Below, in pieces: positions 36,454-45,077 of a stretch of 56,902 nt of DNA. The position numbers and the translations under genes are program-made. A model generated the notes under the pieces. It had not been told where the DNA came from, did no database searches, and saw only the letters and a list, made by a program, of their open reading frames with translations. Numbering within the stretch: the first letter of the stretch is position 1; each line of letters opens with the position of its first letter. The stretch comes from Sedimentitalea xiamensis (GTDB taxonomy: Bacteria; Pseudomonadota; Alphaproteobacteria; Rhodobacterales; Rhodobacteraceae): contig NZ_JASNJE010000030.1 in NCBI RefSeq assembly GCF_030164465.1, forward strand, positions 1 through 56,902. Direction: 5' to 3'.

Positions 36454-37941
36454 ATGGCCCATATTCTCGCCATCGATCAGGGAACGACATCTTCGCGGGC
36501 CATCCTTTTTGACGAGGCCATGAGGATCAAGTCCATCGCGCAGGAAGAGTTTCCCCAGCATTTTCCGTCCAGCGGATGGGTCGAACACGATCCGGGCGAT
36601 CTCTGGTCCACCACCGCAGGCACCTGCCGCGCCGCCATCGAGAAAGCAGACCTCGGGCCGAGCGACATCGCCGCCATCGGGATCACCAACCAGCGCGAAA
36701 CGACGGTCGTCTGGGACGCGAAGACCGGCCAGCCGGTGCACAACGCCATCGTCTGGCAGGACAGGCGGACCGCCGACTATTGCCGGCAATTGCGCGAGGC
36801 GGGGCAGGATCGCCTGATCATGGGCCGGACCGGATTGCTGGCCGATCCGTATTTCTCCGGAACCAAGCTCAAATGGATTCTGGACGCGGTGCCAGGCGCA
36901 CGCGACCGGGCGCGGCGGGGCGAACTGCTGTTCGGAACCGTCGATTCCTACCTGATCTGGAAACTGACCGGCGGCGCGTCCCATGTCACGGATGCCACCA
37001 ATGCTGCGCGCACCCTGCTTTATGACATTCACAAGGGACGCTGGAGCCGGACGATCTGCGATCTTTTCGACATCCCGCCGGAGATGCTGCCCGAAGTCAG
37101 GGATTGCGCCGCCGATTTCGGCATGACGCGGGCCGATCTTTTCGGGCGTCCGATTCCGATCCTTGGGGTCGCGGGCGACCAGCAGGCAGCCACCATCGGA
37201 CAGGCGTGTTTCCAGCCCGGCATGCTCAAATCGACCTATGGCACCGGGTGTTTCGCGCTTCTGAACACCGGGGATACGGCGGTCAGGTCTTCCAATCGGC
37301 TGCTGACCACGATCGCCTACCAGTTCGATGGCAAACCGACCTATGCGCTGGAAGGGTCGATCTTCGTGGCCGGCGCGGTGGTGCAGTGGCTGCGCGACGG
37401 GCTAAGGATCATCCGTGCGGCGCAGGAAACGCAGCCGCTGGCGGAAAAGGCCGATCCGGGGCAGTCCGTCATTCTGGTCCCGGCCTTCGTCGGACTGGGC
37501 GCGCCCTACTGGAACGCGGAATGCCGAGGCGCCGTCTTCGGCCTGACGCGGAATTCAGGCCCTGCCGAATTCGCGCGCGCCGCATTGGAAAGCGTCGGAT
37601 TCCAGACCCGCGATCTGCTCGAGGCGATGCAGGCGGACTGGACGACCGAAACCGCGCAGGCGACGCTGCGGGTGGATGGCGGCATGAGCGCGAGCGACTG
37701 GGCCATGCAGTTCCTGTCGGATATTCTCGGCGCATCCGTGGACCGTCCGCAGGTGCTGGAAACCACGGCGCTGGGGGCGGCGTGGCTGGCCGGGCAGAGG
37801 GCGGGCATCTATCCGGACATGGCCGGGTTCGCGGAAACCTGGGCATTGGACCGGAGTTTCCATCCGCAGATGGACGAGCCGTCCAGAACCGAAAAATACA
37901 GCGCCTGGAAACGCGCGGTCGCGGCGACGATGACCGTCTGA
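36454..37941 (+). CDS. glpK: Glycerol kinase
   Basis: A 495-residue FGGY-family kinase that phosphorylates glycerol with ATP to glycerol-3-phosphate, trapping the imported substrate for Glp[15 protein letters not shown] is the phosphate-binding start. [12 protein letters not shown], the SFRGY-like region and [17 protein letters not shown] are diagnostic. Length is standard. ATG 36454 follows GGGGGAAG. It lies 93 bases after glpV, across the hairpin, on the same strand. Confidence 0.96.
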   Translation: MAHILAIDQGTTSSRAILFDEAMRIKSIAQEEFPQHFPSSGWVEHDPGDLWSTTAGTCRAAIEKADLGPSDIAAIGITNQRETTVVWDAKTGQPVHNAIVWQDRRTADYCRQLREAGQDRLIMGRTGLLADPYFSGTKLKWILDAVPGARDRARRGELLFGTVDSYLIWKLTGGASHVTDATNAARTLLYDIHKGRWSRTICDLFDIPPEMLPEVRDCAADFGMTRADLFGRPIPILGVAGDQQAATIGQACFQPGMLKSTYGTGCFALLNTGDTAVRSSNRLLTTIAYQFDGKPTYALEGSIFVAGAVVQWLRDGLRIIRAAQETQPLAEKADPGQSVILVPAFVGLGAPYWNAECRGAVFGLTRNSGPAEFARAALESVGFQTRDLLEAMQADWTTETAQATLRVDGGMSASDWAMQFLSDILGASVDRPQVLETTALGAAWLAGQRAGIYPDMAGFAETWALDRSFHPQMDEPSRTEKYSAWKRAVAATMTV

Positions 37942-37963
37942 TGCCCAAAGGCGGTACAGGCCC

Positions 37964-39121
37964 GTGACTGCCGACAGCGGTTCCATCGGGGCTTTCAGTT
38001 TTCTGACGGCCCGTCAGATCCGGTTCGCGCGGGGCGTTTCGGAAACCGCTCATGCCGACGTGGCGGGGTTCGGCACGCGTGTGCTACTGGTGCGCGGCCG
38101 GTCCGTTCCATGGGTGGACGGCTTTTGCGTGCGCCTGTCTCAAGCGGGGTGCGAGGTCACGACCGTGGTGCAGAGCGGCGAACCATTGGTGGCGGATGTC
38201 GAAACCGCTGTCGATCTCGGCCGGGCGGCCGGAACCGAAGTCGTCGTCGCGGTCGGCGGCGGGGCCGTCATCGATCTTGGCAAGGCGGTCGCGGCTCTCG
38301 TTCCCGCAAACGGCCGCCTGATGGACTATCTCGAAAGCATCGGCGGCGGGAACCCGCTTTTGTCCGAGCCCTTGCCCTTCATCGCCCTGCCAACGACTGC
38401 CGGCACCGGGGCCGAGGTCACGAAGAACGCCGTGATCGGTGTTCCGGAATCCGGCCGAAAGGTCAGCCTGCGCAGCGATTCCATGTTGCCGACGCTGGCG
38501 ATTGTCGATCCGGCGCTGACCGATGGCAGCCCGAGGAACGTGACCCTGGCGTCAGGTCTGGATGCCGTCACCCAATGTATCGAACCCTATCTGTCGACCC
38601 GCGCCAATCCGCTTACGGATGCGCTGTGCCGTGCGTCCATTCCCGACGGCCTTGCCGCCCTGGCGCGGCTGTCGCAAACCGATTGCCCTCGGGCGCGGGA
38701 CCGGATGGCCTGCACGAGCCTGACCGGGGGGATTGCCCTGGCCAACGCCGGTCTTGGCGCGGTGCACGGGCTGGCGGGCGTTATCGGCGGGCGGTATCAC
38801 GCGCCGCACGGGCTGATCTGCGGCCGTCTGCTGGGGCCGGTTCTGTCGCTGAACGCGCGCTCCGGAATACGCGGACGGGACCGCTATGACGAGATCGCCC
38901 ACTGGATCGCCGCCGCCTTCGGATGTCCGGCGGAGCGGGCGTTTGACCACCTGACCATGCAGTTGGACCAGTGGGAACTGCCCCGGCTCGGCGCATGGAT
39001 TTCGCCGGGTTCCGACTTGGGGGCGATTGCGGCGGATGCGGCCGGAGCGTCCTCGATGCGGACCAATCCCGAGCCGCTGACCCATGCCGATCTTGTCCGA
39101 GCCGTGGAACTGGCCCTCTAG
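37964..39121 (+). CDS. Iron-containing alcohol dehydrogenase family protein
   Basis: A 385-residue type III dehydrogenase. GGGAVIDLGKA is the NAD(P) loop and ALPTTAGTGAEVT the usual phosphate/metal region. Metal ligands are suggested by GLDAVTQCIE (Asp), the two His in AVHGLAGVIGGRYHAPHG and their spacing. It starts at GTG 37964, 23 bases after glpK, with only a weak ribosome site, so coupling to glpK is likely. In context it may reduce or oxidise a three-carbon alcohol or aldehyde such as dihydroxyacetone or 1,3-propanediol, but this is inference. Confidence 0.86.
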   Translation: MTADSGSIGAFSFLTARQIRFARGVSETAHADVAGFGTRVLLVRGRSVPWVDGFCVRLSQAGCEVTTVVQSGEPLVADVETAVDLGRAAGTEVVVAVGGGAVIDLGKAVAALVPANGRLMDYLESIGGGNPLLSEPLPFIALPTTAGTGAEVTKNAVIGVPESGRKVSLRSDSMLPTLAIVDPALTDGSPRNVTLASGLDAVTQCIEPYLSTRANPLTDALCRASIPDGLAALARLSQTDCPRARDRMACTSLTGGIALANAGLGAVHGLAGVIGGRYHAPHGLICGRLLGPVLSLNARSGIRGRDRYDEIAHWIAAAFGCPAERAFDHLTMQLDQWELPRLGAWISPGSDLGAIAADAAGASSMRTNPEPLTHADLVRAVELAL

Positions 39122-39174
39122 GATGGGCGGGCCGGGCGCGGGTCGGATCGCGACGCCTCGTCCGGCCGCCGCCG

Positions 39175-40131
39175 TCAGCCGGCGATCATTTCCGATTGGC
39201 GGACGATGACCTCGGCCTGCTTGATCGAGGCGATATCGACCAGCCGACCCTTGTAGACGGTCGCGCCTTCGCCGTTGGCCTTGGCCTGTTCCATCGCTGC
39301 AAGGATTTCGCGCGCCTCGGTCACGGCGTCTTCGGAAGGGGTGAAGACTTCGTTGGCCAGCGCGATCTGCTTCGGATGAATCGCCCATTTCCCGACCATG
39401 CCCAGCGTCGCCGACCGTCGCGCCTGCGCCCGGAAGCCGTCATCGTCGCTGAAGTCGCCAAAGGGGCCATCCACGGGCAGGACGCCATGGGTGCGGCAGG
39501 CGGCGACGATGGCGGCCTGCGCCCAGTGCCAGGGATCGGACCAGTGCTTTTCGCCCTCGCGCAGCATGTAGTAGTTTTCCTGGGTGCCGCCGATGCCGGT
39601 GGTCTGCATGCCCATGGACGCGGCGAAATCCGCGGCGCCGAGGCTCATTGCGACCATGCGGGGCGAGGCGGCGGCGATTTCCTCCACATGGGCGATGCCG
39701 GCGGCGCTTTCGATGATGACTTCGAAGTCGATGCGCTTGCTGCGGCCCTTGGCGGCCTCGATCGCCGTGACCAGCGCGTCGACGGCATAGATGTCGCCGG
39801 CGCAGCCCACCTTCGGGATCATGATCTGGTCGAGCCGTTCGCCGGCCTGTTCGAGCAGGTCGACGACGTCGCGATACCACCAGGGCGTGTCCAGCCCGTT
39901 GATGCGCACCGACAGGGTCTTGTTGCCCCAGTCGACGTCGGAAATCGCGGCAATGATGTTGGCGCGGGCGGTTTCCTTGTCGCTGGGGGCGACCGAGTCT
40001 TCGAGATCGAGGTTGATCACGTCCGCTGCGCTGGCGGCCATCTTTTCGAACAGGGCGGTGCGCGATCCGGGGCCGAACAACTGGCAGCGATTGGGGCGGG
40101 CCGGGGCGGCGGGCTGAAGACGGAAGCTCAT
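39175..40131 (-). CDS. mcl1: L-malyl-CoA/beta-methylmalyl-CoA lyase
   Basis: A 318-residue HpcH/HpaI-citrate-lyase-type enzyme, the same length as Mcl1 of Rhodobacter. It begins MSFRLQPAAPARPNRCQLFG. LDLEDSVAP supplies metal-binding acid residues, and FEVIIESAAGI and GKWAIHPKQI complete the active-site face. It cleaves malyl-CoA to acetyl-CoA and glyoxylate and beta-methylmalyl-CoA to propionyl-CoA and glyoxylate (ethylmalonyl-CoA pathway). GAAAGG precedes ATG 40131. It is divergent from dgcN across a 294-base region containing a TTGCAA-type palindrome. Confidence 0.92.
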   Translation of the reverse strand: MSFRLQPAAPARPNRCQLFGPGSRTALFEKMAASAADVINLDLEDSVAPSDKETARANIIAAISDVDWGNKTLSVRINGLDTPWWYRDVVDLLEQAGERLDQIMIPKVGCAGDIYAVDALVTAIEAAKGRSKRIDFEVIIESAAGIAHVEEIAAASPRMVAMSLGAADFAASMGMQTTGIGGTQENYYMLREGEKHWSDPWHWAQAAIVAACRTHGVLPVDGPFGDFSDDDGFRAQARRSATLGMVGKWAIHPKQIALANEVFTPSEDAVTEAREILAAMEQAKANGEGATVYKGRLVDIASIKQAEVIVRQSEMIAG

Positions 40132-40152
40132 GTTCGGGCCTTTCGGGTAAGG

Positions 40153-40164
40153 AAATTGCAATTT
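40153..40164. promoter_or_regulatory. AAATTGCAATTT palindrome upstream of mcl1
   Basis: A perfect 12-base palindrome 22 bases upstream of the mcl1 start. A shorter ATTGCAAT recurs at 40292-40299 in the same intergenic region. The TTGCAA centre resembles sites of short-chain acyl-CoA regulators (PccR/RamB-type) known from propionyl-CoA genes; the link is inference. Confidence 0.45.
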
Positions 40165-40251
40165 TCTGCCGTCCTGAGGTATTAAATTGCGTGTTGCCGC
40201 GCAAGCGTTATTGTGCAGGTGCAGCAAACTCCGCCCCGGCTCCCGGCAATG

Positions 40252-40272
40252 CCGCCACGGCCCCCGTGGCGG
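40252..40272 (+). other. Stable hairpin in the dgcN upstream region
   Basis: CCGCCACGG (40252-40260) and CCGTGGCGG (40264-40272) form a perfect 9-bp stem with a CCC loop, 150 bases before the dgcN start. It could be a leader-RNA structure or an upstream terminator. No riboswitch class is recognised in 40132-40425. Confidence 0.45.
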
Positions 40273-40425
40273 GTGAGCCTCGTCGGGGCCGATTGCAATG
40301 ACGTTCGAAGAAATGGCCTGCACGCGAAAGAATCGTGCGCGATTGCTTCGCGGCGCAAGGGAAAAAGCGATGCACTGGATGGCCCGGATATCTACATTGG
40401 CCCGGAATCAAAGGAGTATCCCGCA

Positions 40426-41427
40426 ATGATCGAGACCCCGTACCTGCTGTTTCTGGGCGATGCCCCGGACCAGCTCGCGGCGAAAGTGGCGCAAGGCATC
40501 AAGGACTGGCGTCCGGAAAACGCCGTCGGACAATTCCGCCTGGAGGGCTGCAAGGCCGATGTCGGCCTGGCGGACATGACCCTGGCCGAAGCGCGCGCCG
40601 CCGGGGCCAGGACCCTGGTGATCGGGGTGGCGAACCGCGGCGGATATATCTCGTCCGCCTGGAAGGAGGTTCTGATCAAAGCGCTGGAGATGGGCTTTGA
40701 CCTGGCATCGGGTCTGCACAACCTGCTGCGCGACGAAGGCGACCTCGTCGCCGCCTCGCAGACGCATGGCGGGACCCTGCACGATGTGCGGGTGCCTTCG
40801 GTCGGCTACCCGATCGCGAACGGTGTCAAGCGCAGGGGCAAGCGGGTGCTGGCGGTCGGCACCGATTGTTCCGTCGGCAAGATGTACACGGCGCTTGCGC
40901 TGGACGATGCGATGCGCCGCAGGGGCATGAAAAGCACATTCCGCGCCACCGGGCAGACCGGCATCCTGATCACCGGGCACGGTGTGCCGCTGGATGCGGT
41001 GGTCGCCGATTTCATGGCCGGGTCGGTGGAATACCTGACGCCGGACAACGATGAGGACCACTGGGACATCATCGAGGGGCAGGGCAGCCTGTTCCACGTG
41101 TCCTATTCCGGCGTGACCCTGGCGCTGATCCATGGCGGACAGCCCGACGCGCTGATCCTGAGCCACGAACCGAGCCGCCCGCACATGCGGGGCCTGCCCG
41201 GCCATGCGCTGCCGTCGCTGGAACGGTTGCGCGACACCGCCCTGCCGCTGGCGCGGGTGGCGAACCCGGATTGTCAGGTCGTCGGCGTTTCGGTCAACAC
41301 GCAGCATATGCCGGAAGACGAGGCGCTGCGCTACCTGGCCGAGGTCGAACAGCGCATCGGGCTTCCGGCGGTCGACCCGTTCCGGCAGGGGGCGGACCGG
41401 CTGGCGGATGCCTTGGCCGCATTGTAG
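40426..41427 (+). CDS. dgcN: DgcN, D-glutamate N-acetyltransferase (DUF1611 family)
   Basis: A 333-residue protein with an N-terminal DUF1611-type domain (about 1-130) and a C-terminal P-loop domain whose VGTDCSVGKMYTALAL (about 145-160) is the nucleotide loop. The following gene encodes an enolase-superfamily epimerase of DgcA type. In the published DgcN-DgcA route D-glutamate is acetylated and then epimerised to N-acetyl-L-glutamate. AAGGAG lies nine bases before ATG 40426. The assignment rests on my recognition of the family and the pairing. It could act on another D-amino acid. Confidence 0.85.
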   Translation: MIETPYLLFLGDAPDQLAAKVAQGIKDWRPENAVGQFRLEGCKADVGLADMTLAEARAAGARTLVIGVANRGGYISSAWKEVLIKALEMGFDLASGLHNLLRDEGDLVAASQTHGGTLHDVRVPSVGYPIANGVKRRGKRVLAVGTDCSVGKMYTALALDDAMRRRGMKSTFRATGQTGILITGHGVPLDAVVADFMAGSVEYLTPDNDEDHWDIIEGQGSLFHVSYSGVTLALIHGGQPDALILSHEPSRPHMRGLPGHALPSLERLRDTALPLARVANPDCQVVGVSVNTQHMPEDEALRYLAEVEQRIGLPAVDPFRQGADRLADALAAL

Positions 41428-41444
41428 CCCTTGGGCGGGACGCT

Positions 41445-41489
41445 GGAGGCCGGGGCGCCTCCGGCGGGAGTATTTTGGCAAAGATGAAG
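41445..41489 (+). repeat. Hairpin-plus-tail intergenic repeat, copy 2
   Basis: GGAGGC (41445-41450) and GCCTCC (41457-41462) form a hairpin. The tail GGGAGTATTTTGGCAAAG and ATGAAGG follows. It separates dgcN from dgcA. The ATG inside the tail is in frame with dgcA, but a GTG at 41499 with AAGGGGAG before it fits the family start better. Confidence 0.6.
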
Positions 41490-41498
41490 GGGAGCGGC

Positions 41499-42464
41499 GT
41501 GCGGATCGACGTGAGCCACGATGTATTTCGACTGGCGCAGGTGTTCACCATCTCGCGCGGGTCCCGGACCGAGGCGCGGGTTCTGACCGTGACGGTTGAG
41601 GAGCGCGGGGTGTCGGGGCGCGGCGAATGCGTGCCCTATGCCCGCTATGGCGAAACCCTGGACAGCGTGGCGGCGCAGATCGCCAGCCTGCCGGCGGATG
41701 TGACGCGGGCGTCGTTGCAGGTGCTTCTGCCGGCCGGGGCGGCGCGCAATGCGGTCGATTGCGCATTGTGGGATCTCGAAGCGAAACGTTCGGGGCGGCG
41801 GGTCTGGGAACTGGCGGGGCTGGCGGCGCCGGGGCCGGAGATCACCGCCTATACGCTGTCCCTAGACAGTCCGGAGGCGATGCGGGCGCAGGCGGAGCGG
41901 AACGCGCATCGACCGCTTCTCAAGATCAAGCTGGGCACGCCCGACGACATGCCGCGGCTGGAGGCGGTGCGGGCCGGGGCGCCGGAGGCGCGGATCATCG
42001 TGGATGCGAACGAGGGCTGGTCGGCCGAGGTCTATGCCGACCTGGCCCCGCATCTGCTGCGGCTCGGCGTGGCGCTGGTGGAACAGCCCTTGCCCGCGGG
42101 GCAGGACGACGCGCTGATCGGCCTACAGCGCCCGGTGCCGGTCTGCGCCGACGAAAGCTGCCACGATCACGGCAGCCTCGTTGATCTGAAAGGAAAATAT
42201 GACGTCGTCAATATCAAGCTGGACAAGACGGGGGGGCTGACCGAAGCGCTGGCGCTGCGGGATGCGGCGCGGGCTGCGGGCTTTGGGGTGATGGTCGGAT
42301 GCATGGTCGGATCGTCGCTGGCGATGGCGCCGGCGGTGCTGGTGGCGCAGGGCGCGATGATCACCGACCTTGACGGGCCGCTGCTCTTGGCCGAAGACCG
42401 GGAGAACGGTTTGAGGTTTGACGAGCGCGGCGTGCATCCGCCGGATGCGGCGCTCTGGGGATAG
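41499..42464 (+). CDS. dgcA: DgcA, N-acetyl-D-glutamate racemase/epimerase (enolase superfamily)
   Basis: A 321-residue muconate-lactonizing-group protein. Visible catalytic parts: KIK of LLKIKLG (base), Asp in IIVDANEGW, Glu in VEQPLP and Asp in CADES as metal ligands, and the second base in NIKLDKTGG. This two-lysine arrangement is that of dipeptide epimerases and racemases. With DgcN it would convert N-acetyl-D-glutamate to the L form, which enters arginine/glutamate metabolism. GTG 41499 has a strong ribosome site. An ATG at 41484 would start inside the dispersed repeat. Nine bases separate it from the transaminase. Confidence 0.87.
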   Translation: MRIDVSHDVFRLAQVFTISRGSRTEARVLTVTVEERGVSGRGECVPYARYGETLDSVAAQIASLPADVTRASLQVLLPAGAARNAVDCALWDLEAKRSGRRVWELAGLAAPGPEITAYTLSLDSPEAMRAQAERNAHRPLLKIKLGTPDDMPRLEAVRAGAPEARIIVDANEGWSAEVYADLAPHLLRLGVALVEQPLPAGQDDALIGLQRPVPVCADESCHDHGSLVDLKGKYDVVNIKLDKTGGLTEALALRDAARAAGFGVMVGCMVGSSLAMAPAVLVAQGAMITDLDGPLLLAEDRENGLRFDERGVHPPDAALWG

Positions 42465-42473
42465 GAGAAGACG

Positions 42474-43334
42474 ATGCGGACGGTCTATGTGAACGGCGAG
42501 TACCTGCCCGAGAACGAAGCGAAAATCTCGATCTTCGACCGCGGGTTCCTGATGGCGGACGGGGTTTATGAAGTGACCAGCGTGCTCGATGGCAAGCTCA
42601 TTGATTTCGACGGCCATGCGGCGCGGCTGGAACGGTCGCTGGGCGAGCTGGACATGGCGAGCCCGGTCACGGCGGAGGAACTGCTGGCGATCCACCGGGA
42701 ACTGGTGGCGCGCAACGGCATCGACGAGGGTATGGTTTACCTTCAGATCACGCGCGGTGCGCCGGGGGACCGGGATTTCGTCTTTCCGGACCCGGAGGAA
42801 ACCCCGTCTTCGATCGTGCTGTTCACCCAGGACAAGCCCGGCCTGGCGGACAACCCGGTGGCGAAAAAAGGCATCAGGATCATCAGCATAGACGATATCC
42901 GCTGGGGCAGGCGCGACATCAAGACGGTGCAGCTTCTCTATCCCAGCATGGGCAAGATGATGGCCAGGAAGGCCGGGGCCGACGATGCCTGGATGGTGGA
43001 AGACGGGTTCGTGACCGAGGGCACCAGCAACAACGCCTATATCGTCAAGGGCAACCGGATCATCACGCGCGGGCTCAGCAACGACATCCTGCACGGGATC
43101 ACCCGCGCCGCGGTCCTGCGCTTCGCGCGGGAGGCGCAGATGGAGGTGGAAGAGCGCAATTTCACCATCGAGGAGGCGCGGGAGGCGGATGAGGCTTTCG
43201 TCACCTCGGCCAGCACCTTCGTGATGCCGGTGGTCGAGATCGACGGGACGCCGCTGGGCGGCGGGGTTCCGGGGCGGGTGGCGCCGCGGCTGCGGGAGAT
43301 CTATCTGGAGGAAAGCCGCAAGGCGGCGATCTGA
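42474..43334 (+). CDS. D-amino-acid transaminase (class IV, PLP)
   Basis: A 286-residue fold-type IV aminotransferase. FDRGFLMADGVYEVTSVLDGK is the N-terminal signature, Lys150 (RRDIKTVQLL) the PLP lysine and VTEGTSNNAYIV the phosphate-binding region, and SNDILHGITRAAVL is typical. D-alanine transaminases move amino groups between D-Ala and 2-oxoglutarate, yielding D-glutamate. This links directly to the DgcN-DgcA pair upstream (gap nine bases), making a D-amino acid catabolic operon. A branched-chain specificity is less likely from the N-terminal sequence. Confidence 0.9.
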   Translation: MRTVYVNGEYLPENEAKISIFDRGFLMADGVYEVTSVLDGKLIDFDGHAARLERSLGELDMASPVTAEELLAIHRELVARNGIDEGMVYLQITRGAPGDRDFVFPDPEETPSSIVLFTQDKPGLADNPVAKKGIRIISIDDIRWGRRDIKTVQLLYPSMGKMMARKAGADDAWMVEDGFVTEGTSNNAYIVKGNRIITRGLSNDILHGITRAAVLRFAREAQMEVEERNFTIEEAREADEAFVTSASTFVMPVVEIDGTPLGGGVPGRVAPRLREIYLEESRKAAI

Positions 43335-43378
43335 GACAGCGCGCGCAACGGCGGCGGCGGCAACCGGCGGGGAATCGG

Positions 43379-43486
43379 GTTAACGCCCTTGTTTTCAAGG
43401 CCGGGCGGGCTGTGCAGCCCGTGCATACGCTGTGCATACCGCGTGCATACGCGGCGTGCGGAACCGGGTGCGCAGGCGCGGTTAAC
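43379..43486. repeat. Tandem GTGCATAC repeats flanked by GTTAAC sites
   Basis: In the 295-base gap after the transaminase gene, GTGCATAC occurs three times at 11-base spacing (43421, 43432, 43443), each preceded or followed by C/G-rich bases. A GTTAAC palindrome lies on each side (43379-43384 and 43481-43486), 102 bases apart. Nothing here looks coding. It reads as a multi-site protein-binding region upstream of the hydrolase gene. Confidence 0.55.
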
Positions 43487-43629
43487 GGGGCGTGCGGGGC
43501 GCAATCCTTGCCGAAAGGTGAAGCGCCGGTTTTCGCGGCCGACCACCCCCGCGCGGGGCAGACAGGGCGGCGGATCGCGGCTAGGCTGCGGCGCATGATG
43601 CCGACGATGCCGACAAGGAGGCTGTTGCC

Positions 43630-44586
43630 ATGTCCCTGAGCCTGATCTTCTGGCTGGTTCTTGCCCTTGTGGCGGGGCTGCTGGCCCTGTCGGTCCATCG
43701 CACCCGCGGCATGGCGAAGGCGGCGGCGCGGATGGTGCCGCAGGCGGGCGAGATCGTGCCGGTGCGGGGCGGGCGGATCCATTATGTCGCGGCGGGGCCG
43801 ACAGGGGCGCCGCCGGTGGTGCTGATCCACGGGTTGAGCGGACAGTTGCAGCATTTCACCTATGCGATGGCGGAACTTCTTGCCGGGGATTTCCGGGTGA
43901 TCGCGGTGGATCGGCCCGGCTGCGGTTATTCCGTTCGGGACGGGGCGGAACTGGCTACGCCGGGAGAGCAGGGGCGGATGATCGCCGAGGCGCTGGCGGC
44001 GCTGGGCGTGACGGACCCGATCCTGGTGGGCCATTCGTTCGGCGGGGCGGTGGCGCTGGCAATGGCGATGGACCGGCCCGAACAGGTGCGCGGACTGGCC
44101 CTGCTGGCGCCGGCGACCCAGCCGCAGGCGGAGGTGCCCGAGGTGTTCCGGGGGCTGATGGTCCGGACCGGCTGGCTGCGCCGGGCCATCGGCGCGACCG
44201 TCGCGGTGCCGCTGGCGGCGGCGACGGCGGAGAAGGTGCTGGCGGCGGTGTTTGCCCCGGAGCCGGCGCCGGGGGATTTCATGATCCGGGCCGGCGGCGC
44301 GCTCGGCCTGCGGCCGCAGGCGTTTGTCACCGCGTCCGAGGACGCGGTCGCCCTGCTGGACGGCGGCGCCGGCCAGGCGGCGCGATACGCGGCGGAACTG
44401 ACGGTTCCGGGCGGCATCCTGTTCGGGTCCGCCGATGCGATCCTGTCGCCGGCCCTGCACGGGCACACCATGGCGGCGCATGGGCTGGGTTTCGAGACCC
44501 TGGAGGGGCGCGGCCACATGATCCCTTTGACCGCGCCGCGGGATTGCGCGGATTTCGTGCGCCGGGTGGCGGCGATGTGTTCGTGA
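43630..44586 (+). CDS. Alpha/beta-fold hydrolase
   Basis: A 318-residue serine hydrolase. An N-terminal hydrophobic segment (about 4-20) probably anchors it to the membrane. HGLSG is the oxyanion region, GHSFGG the nucleophile elbow, GSADAILSP holds the acid and GRGHMIPL the catalytic histidine. A cap domain lies between. The substrate is unknown; lipase- or haloperoxidase-like members look similar. AGGAGG stands some eleven bases before ATG 43630. The upstream gap holds the GTGCATAC repeat block and the downstream gap a copy of the hairpin-tail repeat. Confidence 0.85.
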   Translation: MSLSLIFWLVLALVAGLLALSVHRTRGMAKAAARMVPQAGEIVPVRGGRIHYVAAGPTGAPPVVLIHGLSGQLQHFTYAMAELLAGDFRVIAVDRPGCGYSVRDGAELATPGEQGRMIAEALAALGVTDPILVGHSFGGAVALAMAMDRPEQVRGLALLAPATQPQAEVPEVFRGLMVRTGWLRRAIGATVAVPLAAATAEKVLAAVFAPEPAPGDFMIRAGGALGLRPQAFVTASEDAVALLDGGAGQAARYAAELTVPGGILFGSADAILSPALHGHTMAAHGLGFETLEGRGHMIPLTAPRDCADFVRRVAAMCS

Positions 44587-44607
44587 CGGCGCGACCGTGC
44601 GCCTGTC

Positions 44608-44652
44608 CCGGGGCTCTGCCCCGGACCCCGGAGTGTATCGGCAAAGATGAAG
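44608..44652 (+). repeat. Hairpin-plus-tail intergenic repeat, copy 3
   Basis: CCGGGGC (44608-44614), loop TCT, GCCCCGG (44618-44624): a perfect 7-bp stem. The tail CGGAGTGTATCGGCAAAG and ATGAAG follows. The tail matches copy 2 at nearly every base. It lies between a plus-strand gene end and a minus-strand gene end. Confidence 0.6.
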
Positions 44653-44682
44653 TCCGGGCGGGGCCGGTATTGCCGTGGCCGG

Positions 44683-45012
44683 TCAGCCGCCCCTGGTGAC
44701 GTTCTGTTCGAAGGCGCGTTCGAAATCGGCCTGTTTCTGCGGGCTGGCCTCGGTCTGGTGGTTGGCCTTCCAGTCGTCCATGGTCATGCCGTAGAAATGT
44801 TCGCGGGCCTCGGTCTTGCCGATCTCGATGCCCTGTTCGGCGGCGGCTTCCTGATACCAGCGCGACAGGCAGTTCCGGCAGAAGCCGGCGAGGTTCATCA
44901 GGTCGATGTTCTGCACGTCGGTGCGGTCCTGCATCAGGTGTTTTTGCAGGCGGCGGAAGGCGGCGGCCTGGAGTTCGATTTCGGTTTGCGGGTCGATGTC
45001 GTTCGGGGTCAT
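44683..45012 (-). CDS. DUF1244-family protein
   Basis: A 109-residue cytoplasmic protein of the DUF1244 family. The conserved core is AFRRLQKHLMQDRTDVQNID, NLAGFCRNCLSRWY (a CxxC pair) and REHFYGMTMDDWKANHQ. The function is unknown. ATG 45012 follows GGAG. It sits 65 bases after the N-formylglutamate amidohydrolase gene on the same strand, an arrangement I expect to be conserved in relatives. Confidence 0.85.
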   Translation of the reverse strand: MTPNDIDPQTEIELQAAAFRRLQKHLMQDRTDVQNIDLMNLAGFCRNCLSRWYQEAAAEQGIEIGKTEAREHFYGMTMDDWKANHQTEASPQKQADFERAFEQNVTRGG

Positions 45013-45077
45013 GGGGAATCTCCGTCTTTGGTTATGGGCATTAGACAGGGGTTCGCGCCCGGATTGAACCCCCGCCG

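Noticed and set aside
43335-43629. A CRISPR-like array in the GTGCATAC block
   Set aside because: Units are only eight bases with three-base gaps, far too short for repeats and spacers; no cas genes.
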